A DNA stretch of 64,000 nt from Mastigias papua (GCA_964019165.1 OZ025282.1:5699131-5763130); one strand, 5' to 3'; shown: positions 12,801-34,735, numbered from the stretch's first letter. Notes: a model not told the origin generated them from the sequence alone. Program-made: numbers and translations.

Positions 12801-15800
12801 AGGTAATTCTCTCGGGTTTTTATTTTATGCTAACTACGTTTTAGTGTTAAAATCTGTCCGTGTTTCCTGCTTTCTTATTCAATGCATAACTCTGATAAAC
12901 TCGTGAGCCTGTGATCTCTCGAGTATTTGTGACTTAGAAGGTCCGCTACTCTTTAAATAGAACGGGAACAGTATTCAACTTGTTCATTTGTCAAAGAAAT
13001 CTTAATGAATGGATTCTCGTGGAATACTCTCTGCTCTGTGTGTTTTTAATTGAACAATTACCCAGCTGTGTGTGTGCCTGTGTGTTTTTAATTGAACAAT
13101 CACCAAAGCCAGTTCTATTTCAAAGTGTGATATTAACACTTAAAGCTGAATTCTGCTCATAAATGAGTCCACGGTTTTTTTGAGAATTTTACATAAACCA
13201 AGAGGGAGTGATTTCATATTTGTTTCATGCATGCTCTTCATCAAAAGTTTTTTCAGCTATTTGATGTTGTTTGCTGCTCGAGTCTTTCATCTAAAACGAC
13301 TAACAAACCATCTTGTGTCAACATAACCCAACTCTCAATCCATTGTTAAAATATCTCAAAATAATGATCACATCACTGGTACTGTTTTGACTTACTGTTT
13401 TATGTTTGACAGATGACATTACCACCGGTTGCAATTTTTGATTGATAAAGCTTGTGCACTGCTTCCCATATGCAAACTACGAATGTGTCTGGTATCCCTT
13501 TCGTGGCATTGAAATATCAAGCGCTTAACTATGTCTAGAAAAGGTTATATTTAGCGGTTGTAGAGAAAGTTTATCCCAGACAAACTGTTATGCTTGTCTC
13601 ATCCATTTGTACAAGCTCCAGGGATTGTTCCTTTTGTCGCAATATTACCTTACGAAAATGCATCGAAATTTGAAGGATACGGTTACCGCCTGGCAGGCCC
13701 ACAGTATGTTACCATGTATCTGTGAGTTTCACTTTACGTTTATGTTTACCTGTGATACCAATGCGCTTATAAGAGGGTGTGAGGTCGAAGTGGATAGTCT
13801 TCAAGTTTGCATACCACTCAGCAAGATCTCTGTCCAGCCCTCCTATTTGTATCTATAAGAACAATATTGCAGTGAAAGTAGCAGGTAAGTTAACCAGATT
13901 TCAAGACCGTAATGTTTGTACACTTTTTGATTTCATCCTATCAGTTTGTAATATAAGTAGGAGCTCACTGCCTGTTCTAGACTTACCATTAACTATTCCA
14001 CTCGAATATCTCTATAAAGTCTTATGCTCTTCAGTGGCTTGTAACTGCAATATCTGCCCTTTCGTAATGAAGGGAATTGTCATTCTCTGTTTGTACCTTA
14101 TAGTAGCAATTGTGTAGACATTCGTGTTGGTGGTAGATTGAAAGTATTTCATTTTATCTTCTTTGTTCTTTATCCCTGTATCAGGTTTTGCACTCTTTCC
14201 CTTTGAATTGCTCACTCTTCATACTTGTCTGTTAGTGATAATATTTCTTATAAAAGTCCGATTGTAACTAGATTAGTCATTTAAATTCAGCCATAATCTA
14301 TCAGTTTCTCCCCTTGTTTTTACTAGTTAAGATTATAAAGTTAATTGGTTTTTAATCTTTTTAATACTGTCTTGCGTTCCACAGAAAACTCGTACCTATT
14401 CTATCATTCGGGCACTGGTGTCAGAAAATATTGAATTTCTATATTAACTAGGAACTCTTGTAGGTTCATGCAATGTCCCTGGTATCAAACAACCACACAA
14501 GGTTGGCTCTGCTGTCAATAGGGAAATCACTAAGTTCTGGGCGCCAACCATAGACCAGGCTTGACTTTAGACAATACCCATCTCTATACTAACAGAAAGT
14601 AGAATGCATTTAGTGAGGGATGTGAATATTGTTTTTATTTTTCAGAGGATCTATTGCAGCAGAGAGATGCTTATGATGTTGCTCATCGTGACTATTCAGC
14701 AGCACTCCTTGAAGTTATTGAAATGTAATCGCGATAAAATGGTACCATAAAAACAACACTTACAATAACTAGATAGCAGTTACAATAACTAGATAGTGGC
14801 TACAATGTTGTGTCGAATTGTTTATTGACTAGATTAGCGTAACAACTTTGATTCAAGCTGAAATTAACTTTAAACGTTCAAATTGGAATCAAACGTTCTT
14901 TGTCTTAAGTTGTCTAGTTCCCTGAAATTTATTGAGTAAAACCCATTCGTTAAGCAACATCTATAGAGCCTATGCGTACTACAATGCTGCATTGGAGATG
15001 CTGGTGAAATTTGCGCTCTAAGGAGAGAGCGCTACTTGTTACAAATACGCTATGGGGACTGTAGGGATTGATCTAGACCAAATTAATATGAGCACATGAG
15101 AATATTAACAAAACTTCAATTCAATTTTGAGTGAACACTGGACCAATAATATGGAATCAGTTCTAGAGCAATCCTATGTTAGGTTCATCACGAAGTGAAA
15201 GTGGGGCTAATCTGTTGAAAGTAGTAGCGATTTCAAAGAGCAAGTTTTCATAAAGACTGCCAGTTTTAAGGCTCATGTTCAGGTTTTCTGGCCCGGTCAC
15301 TCCCATCCATAATGTTGACTAACTGTTCACTGTGTCCAGAGATACATAAAAGCTGTTTCCAGAGCTAGGCAATATACCATTACCGAATACTGCCCTATCA
15401 GGATTACCTTGCTTAGACAACAAGGATTTACTACAGCCTTGATGTTAGGAGCCGGAGATGTGTGTTCTGTAAAGTGTGTTGGAGTTGTAAATAGTATCAC
15501 AGAGTTAAGCTTGCTTAAGTTTCATACTTAAGAACAAACCGGAAACATGCAAGCCTAGTCGGGTTAGATAACGAGAGTAGACAAAGGGCAAAAAGCTTGT
15601 AATCATATGAAGTCATTTGTAAGAGCATCTGTCGCAATCTGGAATACTTTTATAAATATATTCATATTTGTATAAATATATTTATGTTATCTGCAGATTA
15701 AGATGGTAATTAGAAATGCTGTATTTAAATGAAAAATAACTCTACTTTCATATCCAATTGATTGAAAAGCAAAATTTATCATCATAAAGGAAGAGATTGT

Positions 15801-16441
15801 GAGTATAAACCGTAATTTGTAAATCAAGTTGCTTCTGTTCATTTTTTATCATCATTAGTTGATAGATTTTTCTGTAGACAAGTGAGCTGCAATGTATCAA
15901 GCATTCTCGAGTGTTGAAGTTGATTTTCAGCGGCGGCGAGACAATACTTTTGGGGAGGGGGGGCTCTAGTAGACAGACCAAAAACACGGGGATCTAGAGG
16001 GTGCTAAACCGAACAATAAAGTATATTTGCGATGAAAAGTGGAGGTGCTACAGCCCCCTGCCCCCTAGCTTTGCCGTCCATGATTATTAATGTTATAAAG
16101 TAGCCTTCAATTCTGGCGAATTAGTACTAAATACAAGCTCCCTCAAATAAATTATGTCACGAACATCATGATAAATTTCAATTTATTCCTTTGTTCGTTT
16201 TCACATTGATTCATTTTCCAAATTCACCGTTATTAACATAAAATTCTCTTTGCTATTATATATAATTTGATACATGTCTATCATTTGTCTTTGCGACACC
16301 CTTCCTCTTAAAATCTCATAGCTTAGTTATCAATTGCATCTTTTCCTCTGCATTTCAGATGAAGTTAGCAACGAGAAAGACCTTTACATGAAGCTAAAAC
16401 GTGACTATGATGCAGCATTGATCGAACTAACTGACATGTAA
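6871..16441 (+). CDS. TPM: tropomyosin, 242 residues, three alternative last exons
   Basis: Coiled-coil dimer that lies along F-actin and gates myosin and other actin binders. Exons: 6871-6984, 8928-9061, 9613-9658, 9955-10026, 10167-10237, 11013-11151, 12055-12124, then one of 12495-12577, 14646-14728 or 16359-16441. Any combination gives 729 nt, 242 residues plus stop. Start MEQIKKKMAQLKR matches the MDAIKKKMQ start of long tropomyosins; ADESER, ENRVKELENQL and the nine-residue spacing of heptads are typical. Exon lengths in codons (38, 45, 39 split 15+24, 24, 46, 23, 27) equal the vertebrate scheme of exons 1a, 3, 4, 5, 6+7, 8, 9, with the 42-codon exon 2 missing: 284-42=242. An AATAAA sits at 12610, 33 nt after the first stop. 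Start chosen because it opens the 38-codon exon. Confidence 0.95.
11155..11495 (-). repeat. interspersed repeat, copy 1 (inverse of 18690-19300)
   Basis: Starts just after the donor of the tropomyosin exon ending at 11151. Its reverse complement matches the EIF3F intron 1 segment at 18690-19300, e.g. the shared words CACACCYRGGAAGTTGCAGG, TTCAAGGCAAT, GGAGTAATGATGAC and the TTTTTGGACAAA motif. No coding capacity seen; probably a non-autonomous transposable element. Confidence 0.6.
12495..12577 (+). CDS. TPM: tropomyosin alternative last exon, version a
   Basis: Part of the tropomyosin gene. It begins after TTGTCTGTAG, takes one base from the exon ending at 12124, and encodes DDLQKERDAYEKVKQDYDST then IAELAEM and TAA. 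This C-terminal segment forms the head-to-tail overlap with the next tropomyosin and helps set actin and troponin affinity. A canonical AATAAA follows at 12610-12615, so this version has its own polyadenylation site. Confidence 0.92.
14646..14728 (+). CDS. TPM: tropomyosin alternative last exon, version b
   Basis: Second copy of the last exon, same length (83 nt), same incoming phase (G plus AG gives Glu) and same heptad layout as version a: EDLLQQRDAYDVAHRDYSAA then LLEVIEM and TAA. Acceptor is TTTTTATTTTTCAG. It shares the RDAY and DY positions with version a but has a less charged middle. Its stop makes use mutually exclusive with the other two. Confidence 0.9.
16359..16441 (+). CDS. TPM: tropomyosin alternative last exon, version c
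   Basis: Third copy, 83 nt, same phase: DEVSNEKDLYMKLKRDYDAA then LIELTDM and TAA. Acceptor CTCTGCATTTCAG is strong. KLKRDYDAALIEL keeps the heptad pattern; ending in DM rather than EM is the main C-terminal difference. Intact frame, splice site and stop argue that it is functional rather than a relic. Confidence 0.9.
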
Positions 16442-17457
16442 ACAGGCATTTTAGAAGCAATGCTAGTTTCATGCACCATTACATTAGATTTTTAAGTCTT
16501 GTCACACCATCTGTGTTCCCCTTTTCTTTGTGAATAGCACCATCATCATACTTGCAGAATAACAAAAATTTCACAATCAATTAAGCCATGTATGTTAGTT
16601 CCTGGTTAACTGAATGAAAATATATTTGAAAACAGTCAAATGAAAAATTCATTGTATCCTTTGTTCAACTCTAATTCCCAAACAAACTGTAAATGTGTAT
16701 TTCCAAGATCTAGGTGTTCCTTGTGCGATTTATAAGGCAGGACATATACAGGCACGACGCTGCCAAATAAAAGTAGGTGACTACATATAAAAAGTGGGGG
16801 GCTACAAACAACAAGTTGCTTGATAAAGGCTAGAAAGTCACTGGCTGGCAAAGCGTGGATACTGAAGCCCCCAACCCCCTACCGACACCGTGCCTGATAT
16901 AAGACATTAGGAGTGTATCCTGTAGTTAAAGTACGCTAAGCAAATCACTCCTGCAAATGAAGTAGTTATCAAGTGCGCCCATTTTAGCTTCATGGCAATC
17001 CGGTAGGCTATCTTGGGCAAGTGCAGAGATCGCCCTAGAGTACTGTATGCTGTGCAACCGTTAGTAGCTTATAGCAGCTGTGGCGCCACAAGGGGATTGG
17101 GGAGGGGGGACATGCATCTCCAGCTTTCTCTATGATCAATCTTTGAATTCGTCTGAATTGTAAGAGAATAAGGTGAAGGGAGTGGGAGATTGTTAGCTAT
17201 TAATTCGTTGTCTCCCCACTGGAGGAAATTGCGCTACGTTTAAACATCATTTCTACCAGTATGGGGTAGCACCAGTTACCACAGAATGGGAATCTCTAAT
17301 ATCCTTTTACAGATCATATGCTTTAGATCTACGCCCTTCAATACAACAGCATGCAATAAATTACGCTACTAAAGAAGGCCCCTTCGAGAGTCAGAACAAC
17401 TTGGAGCTGCCTTCACAACGAGGCTGTGTGTGAGCGCACATTCTTTTCAGAAAAAAT
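16442..17457. other. intergenic region between TPM and EIF3F
   Basis: About 1 kb with the 3' UTR of the third tropomyosin last exon, a small MITE-like element (16749-16895) and the EIF3F promoter. A perfect GTGGCGCCAC palindrome lies near 17080. No gene recognised. Confidence 0.5.
16749..16895. mobile_element. MITE-like element, CAGGCACG termini
   Basis: 147-bp segment starting CAGGCACGACGCT and ending ACACCGTGCCTG, imperfect terminal inverted repeats of about 13 bp. It is bounded on both sides by ATATA, a possible 5-bp target duplication, although in this AT-rich setting that could be chance. No coding capacity. Confidence 0.5.
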
Positions 17458-20400
17458 ATGGCGACTTTGGACATCGTAAAAGTGACTGTCCATCCAGTTG
17501 CACTGTTTGGCATTGTTGATGGTTATGAAAGAAGAAATGAAGATGCTAAGAGAGTAATTGGAACTCTTGTTGGAACGGTTGACAAAGGAGTTGTTGAAAT
17601 TAAGAACTGCTTCACTGTTCCACATCAAGAAACTGAAGATGAGGTTAGTCTGTTTATAATTATAATGGAAGTATTTCTGTAATTGTAGTCATCACTACCT
17701 ACAAAACATGTCTTTATGTTTGACCCATTTGACCTTTTTTATGAAAATAGTTGTGTTTTCGCGTTATGAGTTCCTATCTTAAAACCTAAGCTTGTTTTCA
17801 TGTCAAAAGGACGAGATGCATCATATCACTGAGTCACATTGATCTCAATCAGTTCGTAGGATGCTACCACTTTGGACTGTTTGTAGTAACTAGGCACCAA
17901 AGCGTGAAGGTCCGTAAATTCTTTTTAAAGCCCCCTAGGGGACTTGTTGTTTTCAAACACTTTAGAGGGAGCTTAGTTGAGAGGGTGATTAGTAAATGTT
18001 TGCTTCTACAAAGGCTATTTGGAGAAGAAGGGGGCTTAAAAGAGAAATTATTCCAGTTAGACAACTGTACGGAGAATATATGTTTTTTGAGTAAGTTTCA
18101 GTGGAAAGTTAGGCCATTAAAGTTAAGTTGATATTGATAGATATTGTGACAGACAATTTCAGCCATTATGCAGATGTTTGCTGCAATTGTTTCTTTCAGA
18201 AAACTAAAATATTTGTTTATATAGTGCTAACTGTTGGATCATTTAGTATTTGAATTTTGTATATAAGTAAAAGGTAGATATTTAGGTACATGTGTGATGT
18301 ATCATAAGACTTTTATATATTTCGCTGTTACCCAAAGAAGTGGAAATATTTCTGTTATTGTGTGATAATGAAGTCCTGCTGTTGTACCAAAAGACTACTC
18401 ATCTTTTAGATATTAAATGGTAGGATTCCATGGGAAGATTATGATAGGAGTGCTAGATATCACACACCTAAAACCATCCAGGTGTGTGCTGGCCTGTAGT
18501 GTCCCCTTGTCCTCTTGTATATGTGGCTCTAAAACAATGTCCCATGTATATATGGATTTCTGTCACTTAGTCAACACTAGATCCATGTTATTTCTGACCT
18601 TGTTGGATGTTATCTGCCATTAGTAACTATTTATCTAATGAATGCTATATGGTGTTAAGCATATCATAAGTTGAAATAGTTAAACTTGGGCCTCTTTCAC
18701 ACTATACCCCATTTTTGGACAAAAACGGATATATTTAGCTTGGTTTTTGGCTTTTCTTTCACATTACTCCTCCCCCGGCACAGAGCTAAATGAAATCGCA
18801 GATAAAAACAGAGCTGAATGAAAACAGAGCTGAAAAGATGCATGAGCTGGAAATAGCAGCTTTGATATGAACTTAAAAATCAGGATGATGACAAAAAAAG
18901 ATATCATTTTATTGAGCTATGAGCTAGAAAGCTATGGTTATGTATGATCCTGTTTACACTACTCTGTTTTTGGGCAGAAATGGCTATGTCTTGCTCCATT
19001 TTTGACTTTCCATTCATATTACCCTGATATAAAAGAAGCAGGTACATTTTGAGGAAGTTTGAACACCAGTTGATAGATATTCATTGTTGTTTGAAAACAG
19101 AATATTGTGAATGGAGAAGAAAACAAGCTCCATTTATGAGAGTAGAAACATATAAAAATGAAAGTGAGTAATGATGACCAAGTGCCACCCAGTGACAACT
19201 TCCCTTCAAGGCAATGAATGCATGCCATATTATGCACACCCGGGAAGTTGCAGGCATGTGTCAGTTTATGAGGTCACATGCCTTCCCTGCAAAAGCTTGT
19301 AATGTTATCTATTTGTTGATTCTAGATATTTATTTATTCTCATCTTTTCCAGGTTGCTCTTGAAATGGAATATGCTGCTAGTATGTTTGAATTACACAAA
19401 AAGGCATGCCCATCAGAAGATATTGTTGGATGGTAGTAGTCTTTTGTCTCATTTTTTCAAACAGTTAGACTTACACAGGTGCCACAATTTCAGTAGAGTT
19501 GAAGTTGTGTTTCTGATTGATAATTAACAGAGACACAAGAATAGTTGTAGTTATGACTTTTGGTTTTGCTACCTATATATTATTGCATTTGTTCACTGTA
19601 TCTTGAGGATCCCATATATTTGTTGATCTATACACTTTTTCAAGGACATGCCTACTTGTCTTTTACTGTTTTCTATGCTATCACTTTGTGAATCATGCTT
19701 GCAACAGAAATATGAGAATAAGTTTTTCAATCAATTTTAATTCCTGTTATTTAGATGTTGCTATAACATTGATAATTGCTTTAGGTTTGCAACATGTGAT
19801 GATGTGAATGAGCAGTCACTTCTTATCCATGAATATTATTCTCGGGTGACTCAAAGTCCAATTCATTTGACAGTGGATACTCCTTTAAAATCAGGCAAAA
19901 TGAGCATCAAAGCTTATATCAGGTATTTTTGCAGACTTCCATATTATGCAGCTTGTAATATGTTTTCAGGTTTTCTTGCCAGTGTTTTTGCTTGCTATTG
20001 CATTGCCTTTTCATTTAATTCTTTCTCATGCTTTCGTTATTCTTATCCTTAAAGTTAGGTAGCTAGTTAGAGGTTTTTTGCCCAAAAAGGAAGAATTTTG
20101 TTATATTGCCAAGTTTTTATTAGATATAAACCTCTACAATGCAATGACTACATGTACAAAGAGTTAGTATTTTCTTTTGATTATTTCTCTTGTATAATTT
20201 ATCATTAGCTATCTAAAATCATATATTTTGACAAGGGGTTGTTATACAGATCCCTTGAAGAGTTTGTTAGTTACTCTAAACTTATTGAATGTTATATTAT
20301 GTTATATATATTTATTGTTATTATATTATATTATATTTTCTTTAGCTCACCAATGGGTGTACCTGGTGCTACTATGGGCTCCATATTTACACCAGTCAAA

Positions 20401-23400
20401 ACTGAAATAACATGTCATCCACCTGAGGCAGTCGCAAGTAATTTTTTTATTGAGCTATTTTTTCATACCTCCATAGAACAAAGCTCATTCATCAATGTGC
20501 TATTTTAGTTTTTATGCTTTGGCCTTAAATTGACCTGCAGAGTTAATGCTGAGTGGTCACACTGCAAATGTGCAGAAAATATGCTAAGGCTCAGTTGCAA
20601 TTTTGAACTAAAGCATTCTGTAGAATAACTGGGACCAGAATGCTAAGAAAAGAGTTGTGATGATTCTATAAACTTAATTGAGAAAATACTATGACATATT
20701 TAATGGAAGACTAACCAGTACCTTATTTTCTATGTAGACATTTTGGGTCCATTCTGGGGTCCATTATTAGCATGAATATTCCAGAGGTACAGACTAGCTT
20801 ATATATGTTAAAGAAAGAAAAGAACAAATGAAAAATAAAGTTTCCCTTTAGCTTATGCAAGTGTCTGTCCCTTTGAAATAGCTTGGTCTGCATCAAGTTT
20901 TCTTGCTAGGCCTTATTTTAACCATCTTACAGAGTGGTGGATTAGCACATCACAAGTGGTCTGTTTTGAGGAAGTTTTAGATTTTGTTTATGCATCCTAC
21001 GCAAATCCTTATACAAAGACCTCTAATGTGACAATTGCCTTGAGAGAGATATATGGAACTAAACTTTAGTTTGTAAAATAGAGCTACTTTATTCAGTCTG
21101 GTTCTGTAGGTCATGGGCCTCAGCTAATGCCATAGCATGTGCTATTCAATGAAATCATCAGATTTCATCCAGTTTTTGATGTATTGACCAAACTTTCAAA
21201 GCACATAGCTGTTTTGTAGAAACTTTTTAGTGGTCAAATTGTATTTGGTCTTTGAACAGATTTTGACAATGTTATATGTACATTCCACTACTTTCTCTGC
21301 CTCATTAGTTATGTAAAAAGTCATCTCCTACCTTTGATTTGAACTAGAAAGGTTGAAGATTTTAACTAAATTTTAGTTGACACTTTCATGAGAAACAAAG
21401 GAGGTTCAAAAAAGCCATTATCATTGTTGTCAAATATGCAGCACATTGGAAGGTAGTTATCTATTTTGATGCATGTTTTTGCAGACTATAATTCATAATA
21501 GAACAAGTCATGTGAATAATGTTTAAGTTGACTTTGGAATTTGTCTTCTTCTATGGTATAGTGGAAATATTTATAGAATCAAGTATATACTTCTAGTTGC
21601 CAACTGTAGGTTGAATCTCAAGGACAACTCATAAGTTGAACATTTTGTTCATATAGACGACTGATGCTGGTAAATATGTTAATAAATAGCAACCTCCAGG
21701 TGCATTTTTAAGATATGTCATGATGATGTTTATTGAAAATTGACTGGATTTTATCACGTATTTTGAGTGAAGAGCCAGTACAGTTGTGATCCTGGCTGTC
21801 TGATTGGTCAAAGACTCTTTGGTGTCTCGAAATTGGGATCATGCCAAATGCCAATTACGATTTGTCCATTTGTCCACTATGCCTCTATGATGTGTTATTT
21901 TTGTACACTGTATAGCCAGATTTTCTATCAACTTTACTAAGCTCCAGCCCCAGCAGAACAACACTGTTCATAGGACTTTCTAACGGATCATATATGCAAA
22001 TTATTGACATCAATCAGATCGAGGTTACTCTGCAATACGTCTTGCAAATTTTAGGTCATGTGATAAATTAATAGAGAGAATTGGACAAACGATAGAGTAT
22101 GTTAATGGTGTCTTGGTAAGGGTGTTAGTTTTTATATCTACTTTCATGAATCAAGAAGCTTTAGACAAACATTCCTCTTACTGTATGTTTCATATATTCA
22201 TTAGCTGCACGTTTTTATGAGATACAAGTATATTAGAAGCATGAGGTTGAAATCAGGCAAGAGTTAGGAAACATTTAAGGAGCACAGAAAGGATGGAGTC
22301 CAAAAGTAAACTTTGAAAAGCGGTTTTTACGAGAAACCTCTTTGTTATGCTAGAAACAAGCTAGTCATTTAAGACAATTCACTTTACACACACTGCTACG
22401 ATAAAATGCTAGCTTATGCTATCAGTAGAGGCACTGGATTCCCGAGTAATCTTCAAGAGGTTAGAGAAATACTTAAGGGTGCATTTGACAAAATGTCAAG
22501 AAGTATATGTGATGAAAGCAGACTGTTTGTTTTTTTAAATAGAAATATGCATGTAATTGCCTTGAAATGCATTCCCTGGGGACATACTGTCCACCATTGA
22601 CGTATCTATAATTTGTAATCATACCATTGTTCTTATTCCCATGTTGGGATTAGCTTATCGTTCTTCTCTCTGCTACCCTTTTATCAGCAACATACCATTA
22701 GCGCATTTGTTGAATGTTTTTGTATTTTTTCATTTCTCCTTTACTTCATTGTATTGTTGATACTTTTTACTATGTGTTGTACTTAAAAGCATCATGATGA
22801 TCTACAGGATCAAGCTTTTTATTTTCCTTTCACCTTTGATGGTTTGTGTACTATTTCGTAATGCTTAATTGCTGTTAACTCCTGTATTTCTCTAGGAAGG
22901 AAGAGTTTCCTTGATTTCTCATTGCTGTTTAGATAATTTGATGTTGGGATTAAATGTGTTATTAACTTTCGAATGTAAATTTCCTGTGTTTCTGAAATTG
23001 TAGAATGGTAAAACAACTCCAAGCAATGAAATTGGCCGGAGTTTGATGGAAGTTGTCGGCGCAGTGCCTCAGATGGATCCAGATCAACTTGAGAAAATGC
23101 TTAATTGTAATATGCAGGTAGATCTCTGTTTGCATATTACCTATTGTCCTTCAAGGAAGTTAAGAATGTACTGCTGCTATTTCACTTCATCTCTTTTTTG
23201 CAATAGACTTTCCATAGTTACGAATGATCCAGTTTTCTGTGCGTTCTTTTTTAACTGAACTTGTTCCTATGTATCTCATTTATACTAATCAACAACGGAA
23301 TTAAAGAATCAAAAGTCGTTAGAAGATTTCAGTTAGGAATGCTAACAGTATTCCAGCTCAAGCAAACATTTAGGCCTCCAATTTCGATATTATGTCTCTT

Positions 23401-23476
23401 GACTGTGAGCAGATTTTGTGTATCAGTCAATAGTTAGTATACTCTGTGTGTCTGTGTGTCTGTCTATCTGTGTGTG

Positions 23477-23515
<39 letters not shown>

Positions 23516-23546
23516 GTGTCTGTTTCTGTCTATGTGTGTGTGTATG

Positions 23547-23583
<37 letters not shown>

Positions 23584-23920
23584 TTCTGTCTGTCTTTCTG
23601 TCTGTCTTTCTGTCTGCCTGTCTTTCTGTCTGTCTTTCTGTCTGTCTTTCTGTCTGTCTTTCTGTCTGTCTTTCTGTCTGTCTTTCTGTCTGTCTTTCTG
23701 TCTGTCTGTGTTTGTGTGTGTTTGTATGCATCTGTGTTAACATCTTTTTCTGCATCGTTGTATGCTTGTGTTTGTTGATTGCTGTTTTTGTGATGAGCTC
23801 TGCCTATGCTTCGTATTATGGTACCTTTTTTCTCTGCAGGATTTGCTAATGGTTATGTACCTTGCAAGTTTGACAAAAACTCAACTATCCATCGGGACAA
23901 AGCTGAACGAACTCATATAG
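17458..23920 (+). CDS. EIF3F: eukaryotic translation initiation factor 3 subunit F
   Basis: Non-catalytic MPN subunit of the eIF3 complex on the 40S ribosome. Eight exons: 17458-17643, 19353-19432, 19785-19922, 20346-20437, 21377-21452, 22055-22115, 23004-23117, 23840-23920; 828 nt, 275 residues, all phases closed. Key matches to the family: [20 protein letters not shown] then [13 protein letters not shown] near the start, LLIHEYYSR and [33 protein letters not shown], and the C-terminal [15 protein letters not shown]. Around residue 88 the MPN core reads GWFATCDD, without the HxH of active JAMM proteases, as in other eIF3f. The vertebrate proline-rich N-terminal extension is absent, so the length is like that of insect proteins. 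The 76-nt fifth exon was placed from [11 protein letters not shown], which aligns with the human GLSSDLQQVG region. Confidence 0.95.
18690..19300 (+). repeat. interspersed repeat, copy 2
   Basis: In EIF3F intron 1, ending about 50 bp before exon 2. It matches the reverse complement of 11155-11495. A second start-like block (CACACTATACCCC at 18698 and TTTACACTACTCTG at 18951) suggests two nested or tandem copies, the left one truncated. Confidence 0.6.
22215..22390. repeat. dispersed 'ATGAGGTTGAAATCAGGCAA' repeat
   Basis: In EIF3F intron 6, shares about 130 bp of recognisable similarity with 34260-34400, in the same orientation. It is short and without terminal repeats that I can see. Confidence 0.5.
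23440..23725. repeat. (CTGT)n / CTTTCTGTCTGT microsatellite
   Basis: In the last EIF3F intron. Simple CTGT repeats pass into about ten copies of a 12-nt TTTCTGTCTGTC-type unit, flanked by GT-rich sequence. All frames of both strands stay open across it, which is a composition effect and not coding. Confidence 0.9.
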
Positions 23921-25609
23921 CGTTAAAGTGATATTTATTCTTACTAGAAGCTGTCCAGTCTATGTCTCCTTGCTATCATTTCTGGCCAAATTCATCGTTT
24001 TCTGTTCTGCAGTGCACCCATCTTGGTGCAGGGTTTTAACGAAACTTAAGAGCTGTACATGATTCTCACTTGTGCTATATTACGGACTAATCCTTGATTC
24101 TCAAAAACTCCTTCACATAGAAAAATGCACCTGACACGCAGGGGCTGAAATTATACATGTTTCATCGCCATGCTTATGGGAAGCAATATGAAGATATGAC
24201 AACTCACTTTAAAGGGGATCTAAACAGATGTATAATGTACTTTGCATATATTACTCTGAACAACTGCAGAAAAAGCCTCTCTACAACTGCACATTTTTGT
24301 GAATAATTGCACGTCGAAAAAGACCCTGGTGCCTCATCAATAACGGCGTATCCAGCGTCAGTAGTCAAGCATCCACCATGCACTGTTCCAGTAATTGATT
24401 GCATATTGATTTTGTTGCATATTTATATTGTTTCCTATTAAAGCGAGGGGCGAGGGGCTATGGGCTATCAGAAAATAGCATATGGTCTACACCACTGCTG
24501 TATTAACGGTGAAGCTGGAATGTGACTAGTGTGACAAAACATTCTCTAAGTCTGAACACGAAAGTACCCTGGATTGGTGTGATACTGTATTTCTGGGTTT
24601 CAAGTAAGAGGGTTTTGTAGGTGGGGAGATTTTCCTGACGATATGATGCCTGTGAAAGCTTAGTTGGTGCAGAGGACCTGTGTAAATGGAAGATAAAGTG
24701 CAATACCAAATGCAGTATATGCAGTGTTGATTCCTAAAAATTCAAGACGGGCACTACGTCATAACTTGGGTGTAGTCTAGTTGCAACCCCACCCATAATT
24801 TCCCAAATGCAGGTATGATAGCTTAGTTCATTCATTCATTCAAGCTGATGAGATGCTAAGAATAAAAGAAAACGGATGATACGCAACGTGCAACAAGTTC
24901 TTTGAAAACAAGGTTTCTTGACCTTATGGAAAATCGAGAAGCGTTGAATACCAGGTCAATAGAAAGGTTTTTATGGGGGGTTCAGTCCCCAAAATGAACA
25001 GTAACTTTATCAAAGGGGACGGAACCCCCTGAGCCCTCCATAGAAATTGCCCCTTAGTATTACAGAACTTAACGTGTTACAGAACTTTCGGAATTTGTAT
25101 ATCAAGCTATATATATAGCTAATATCTGCACATTCGATTTGCATTTCATTCCTCACAAACATTACAGTGCACTGAATTCATCGCAAATTCTTCCTTTCTT
25201 TCAATAGCAGAATCACAGTTCACTAATTTTTCATGGTTAGTGAGACAATTTGTAATTTTTGGGTAGGTGCAGCTAACTCATTGACACCAACATTTGAAAC
25301 CATGAAAGTGTTCTATTTTAGGACAAGGCAGTTATGAAGTTGTTATAGTGATTATTGGGATTGGTTTTATGTTTGATATGATGAACTGGCTGAATACTAG
25401 CTGATTCTAGATAATGGTCTCTTTAAGATACTCAACAAATAATTTGTGAATAAATAAATATCCAAGTATGATGAAATAGCAGTTATCAAAGCAGCCTCTA
25501 TTCCATCGCTCTATATTCCAAATCGAGATGAGACTGAGGTTAGGACGAAATTGCGAGGAAAGTAAAGGGTACTACAAAGAATAAATACAGTATTTGTAGA
25601 TTAGACGAG
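23921..25609. other. intergenic region between EIF3F and LSG1
   Basis: About 1.7 kb. It holds the EIF3F 3' UTR, a hairpin at 24975-25030 (see separate entry) and the LSG1 promoter. No coding region or RNA gene recognised. Confidence 0.5.
24975..25030. repeat. short inverted repeat, GGGGGGTTCAGTCCCC
   Basis: GGGGGGTTCAGTCCCC at 24975 pairs with GGGGACGGAACCCCCT at 25015 across a loop of 24 bases, with two mismatches. Similar G/C-run hairpins are common inside small non-autonomous DNA elements; no clear target duplication was found. Confidence 0.45.

Positions 25610-34735
<9,126 letters not shown>

Noticed and set aside
21173..21215. Alternative 43-nt EIF3F exon 5
   Set aside because: It fits the phase but gives a sequence without family resemblance; 21377-21452 also fits and encodes the expected [11 protein letters not shown] region.
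22406..22600. 64-codon frame in EIF3F intron 6
   Set aside because: Not in phase as an exon and no recognisable domain.
23418..23849. Cys/Leu/Ser-rich open frames up to 143 codons
   Set aside because: Product of the CTGT microsatellite, which has no stop in any frame.
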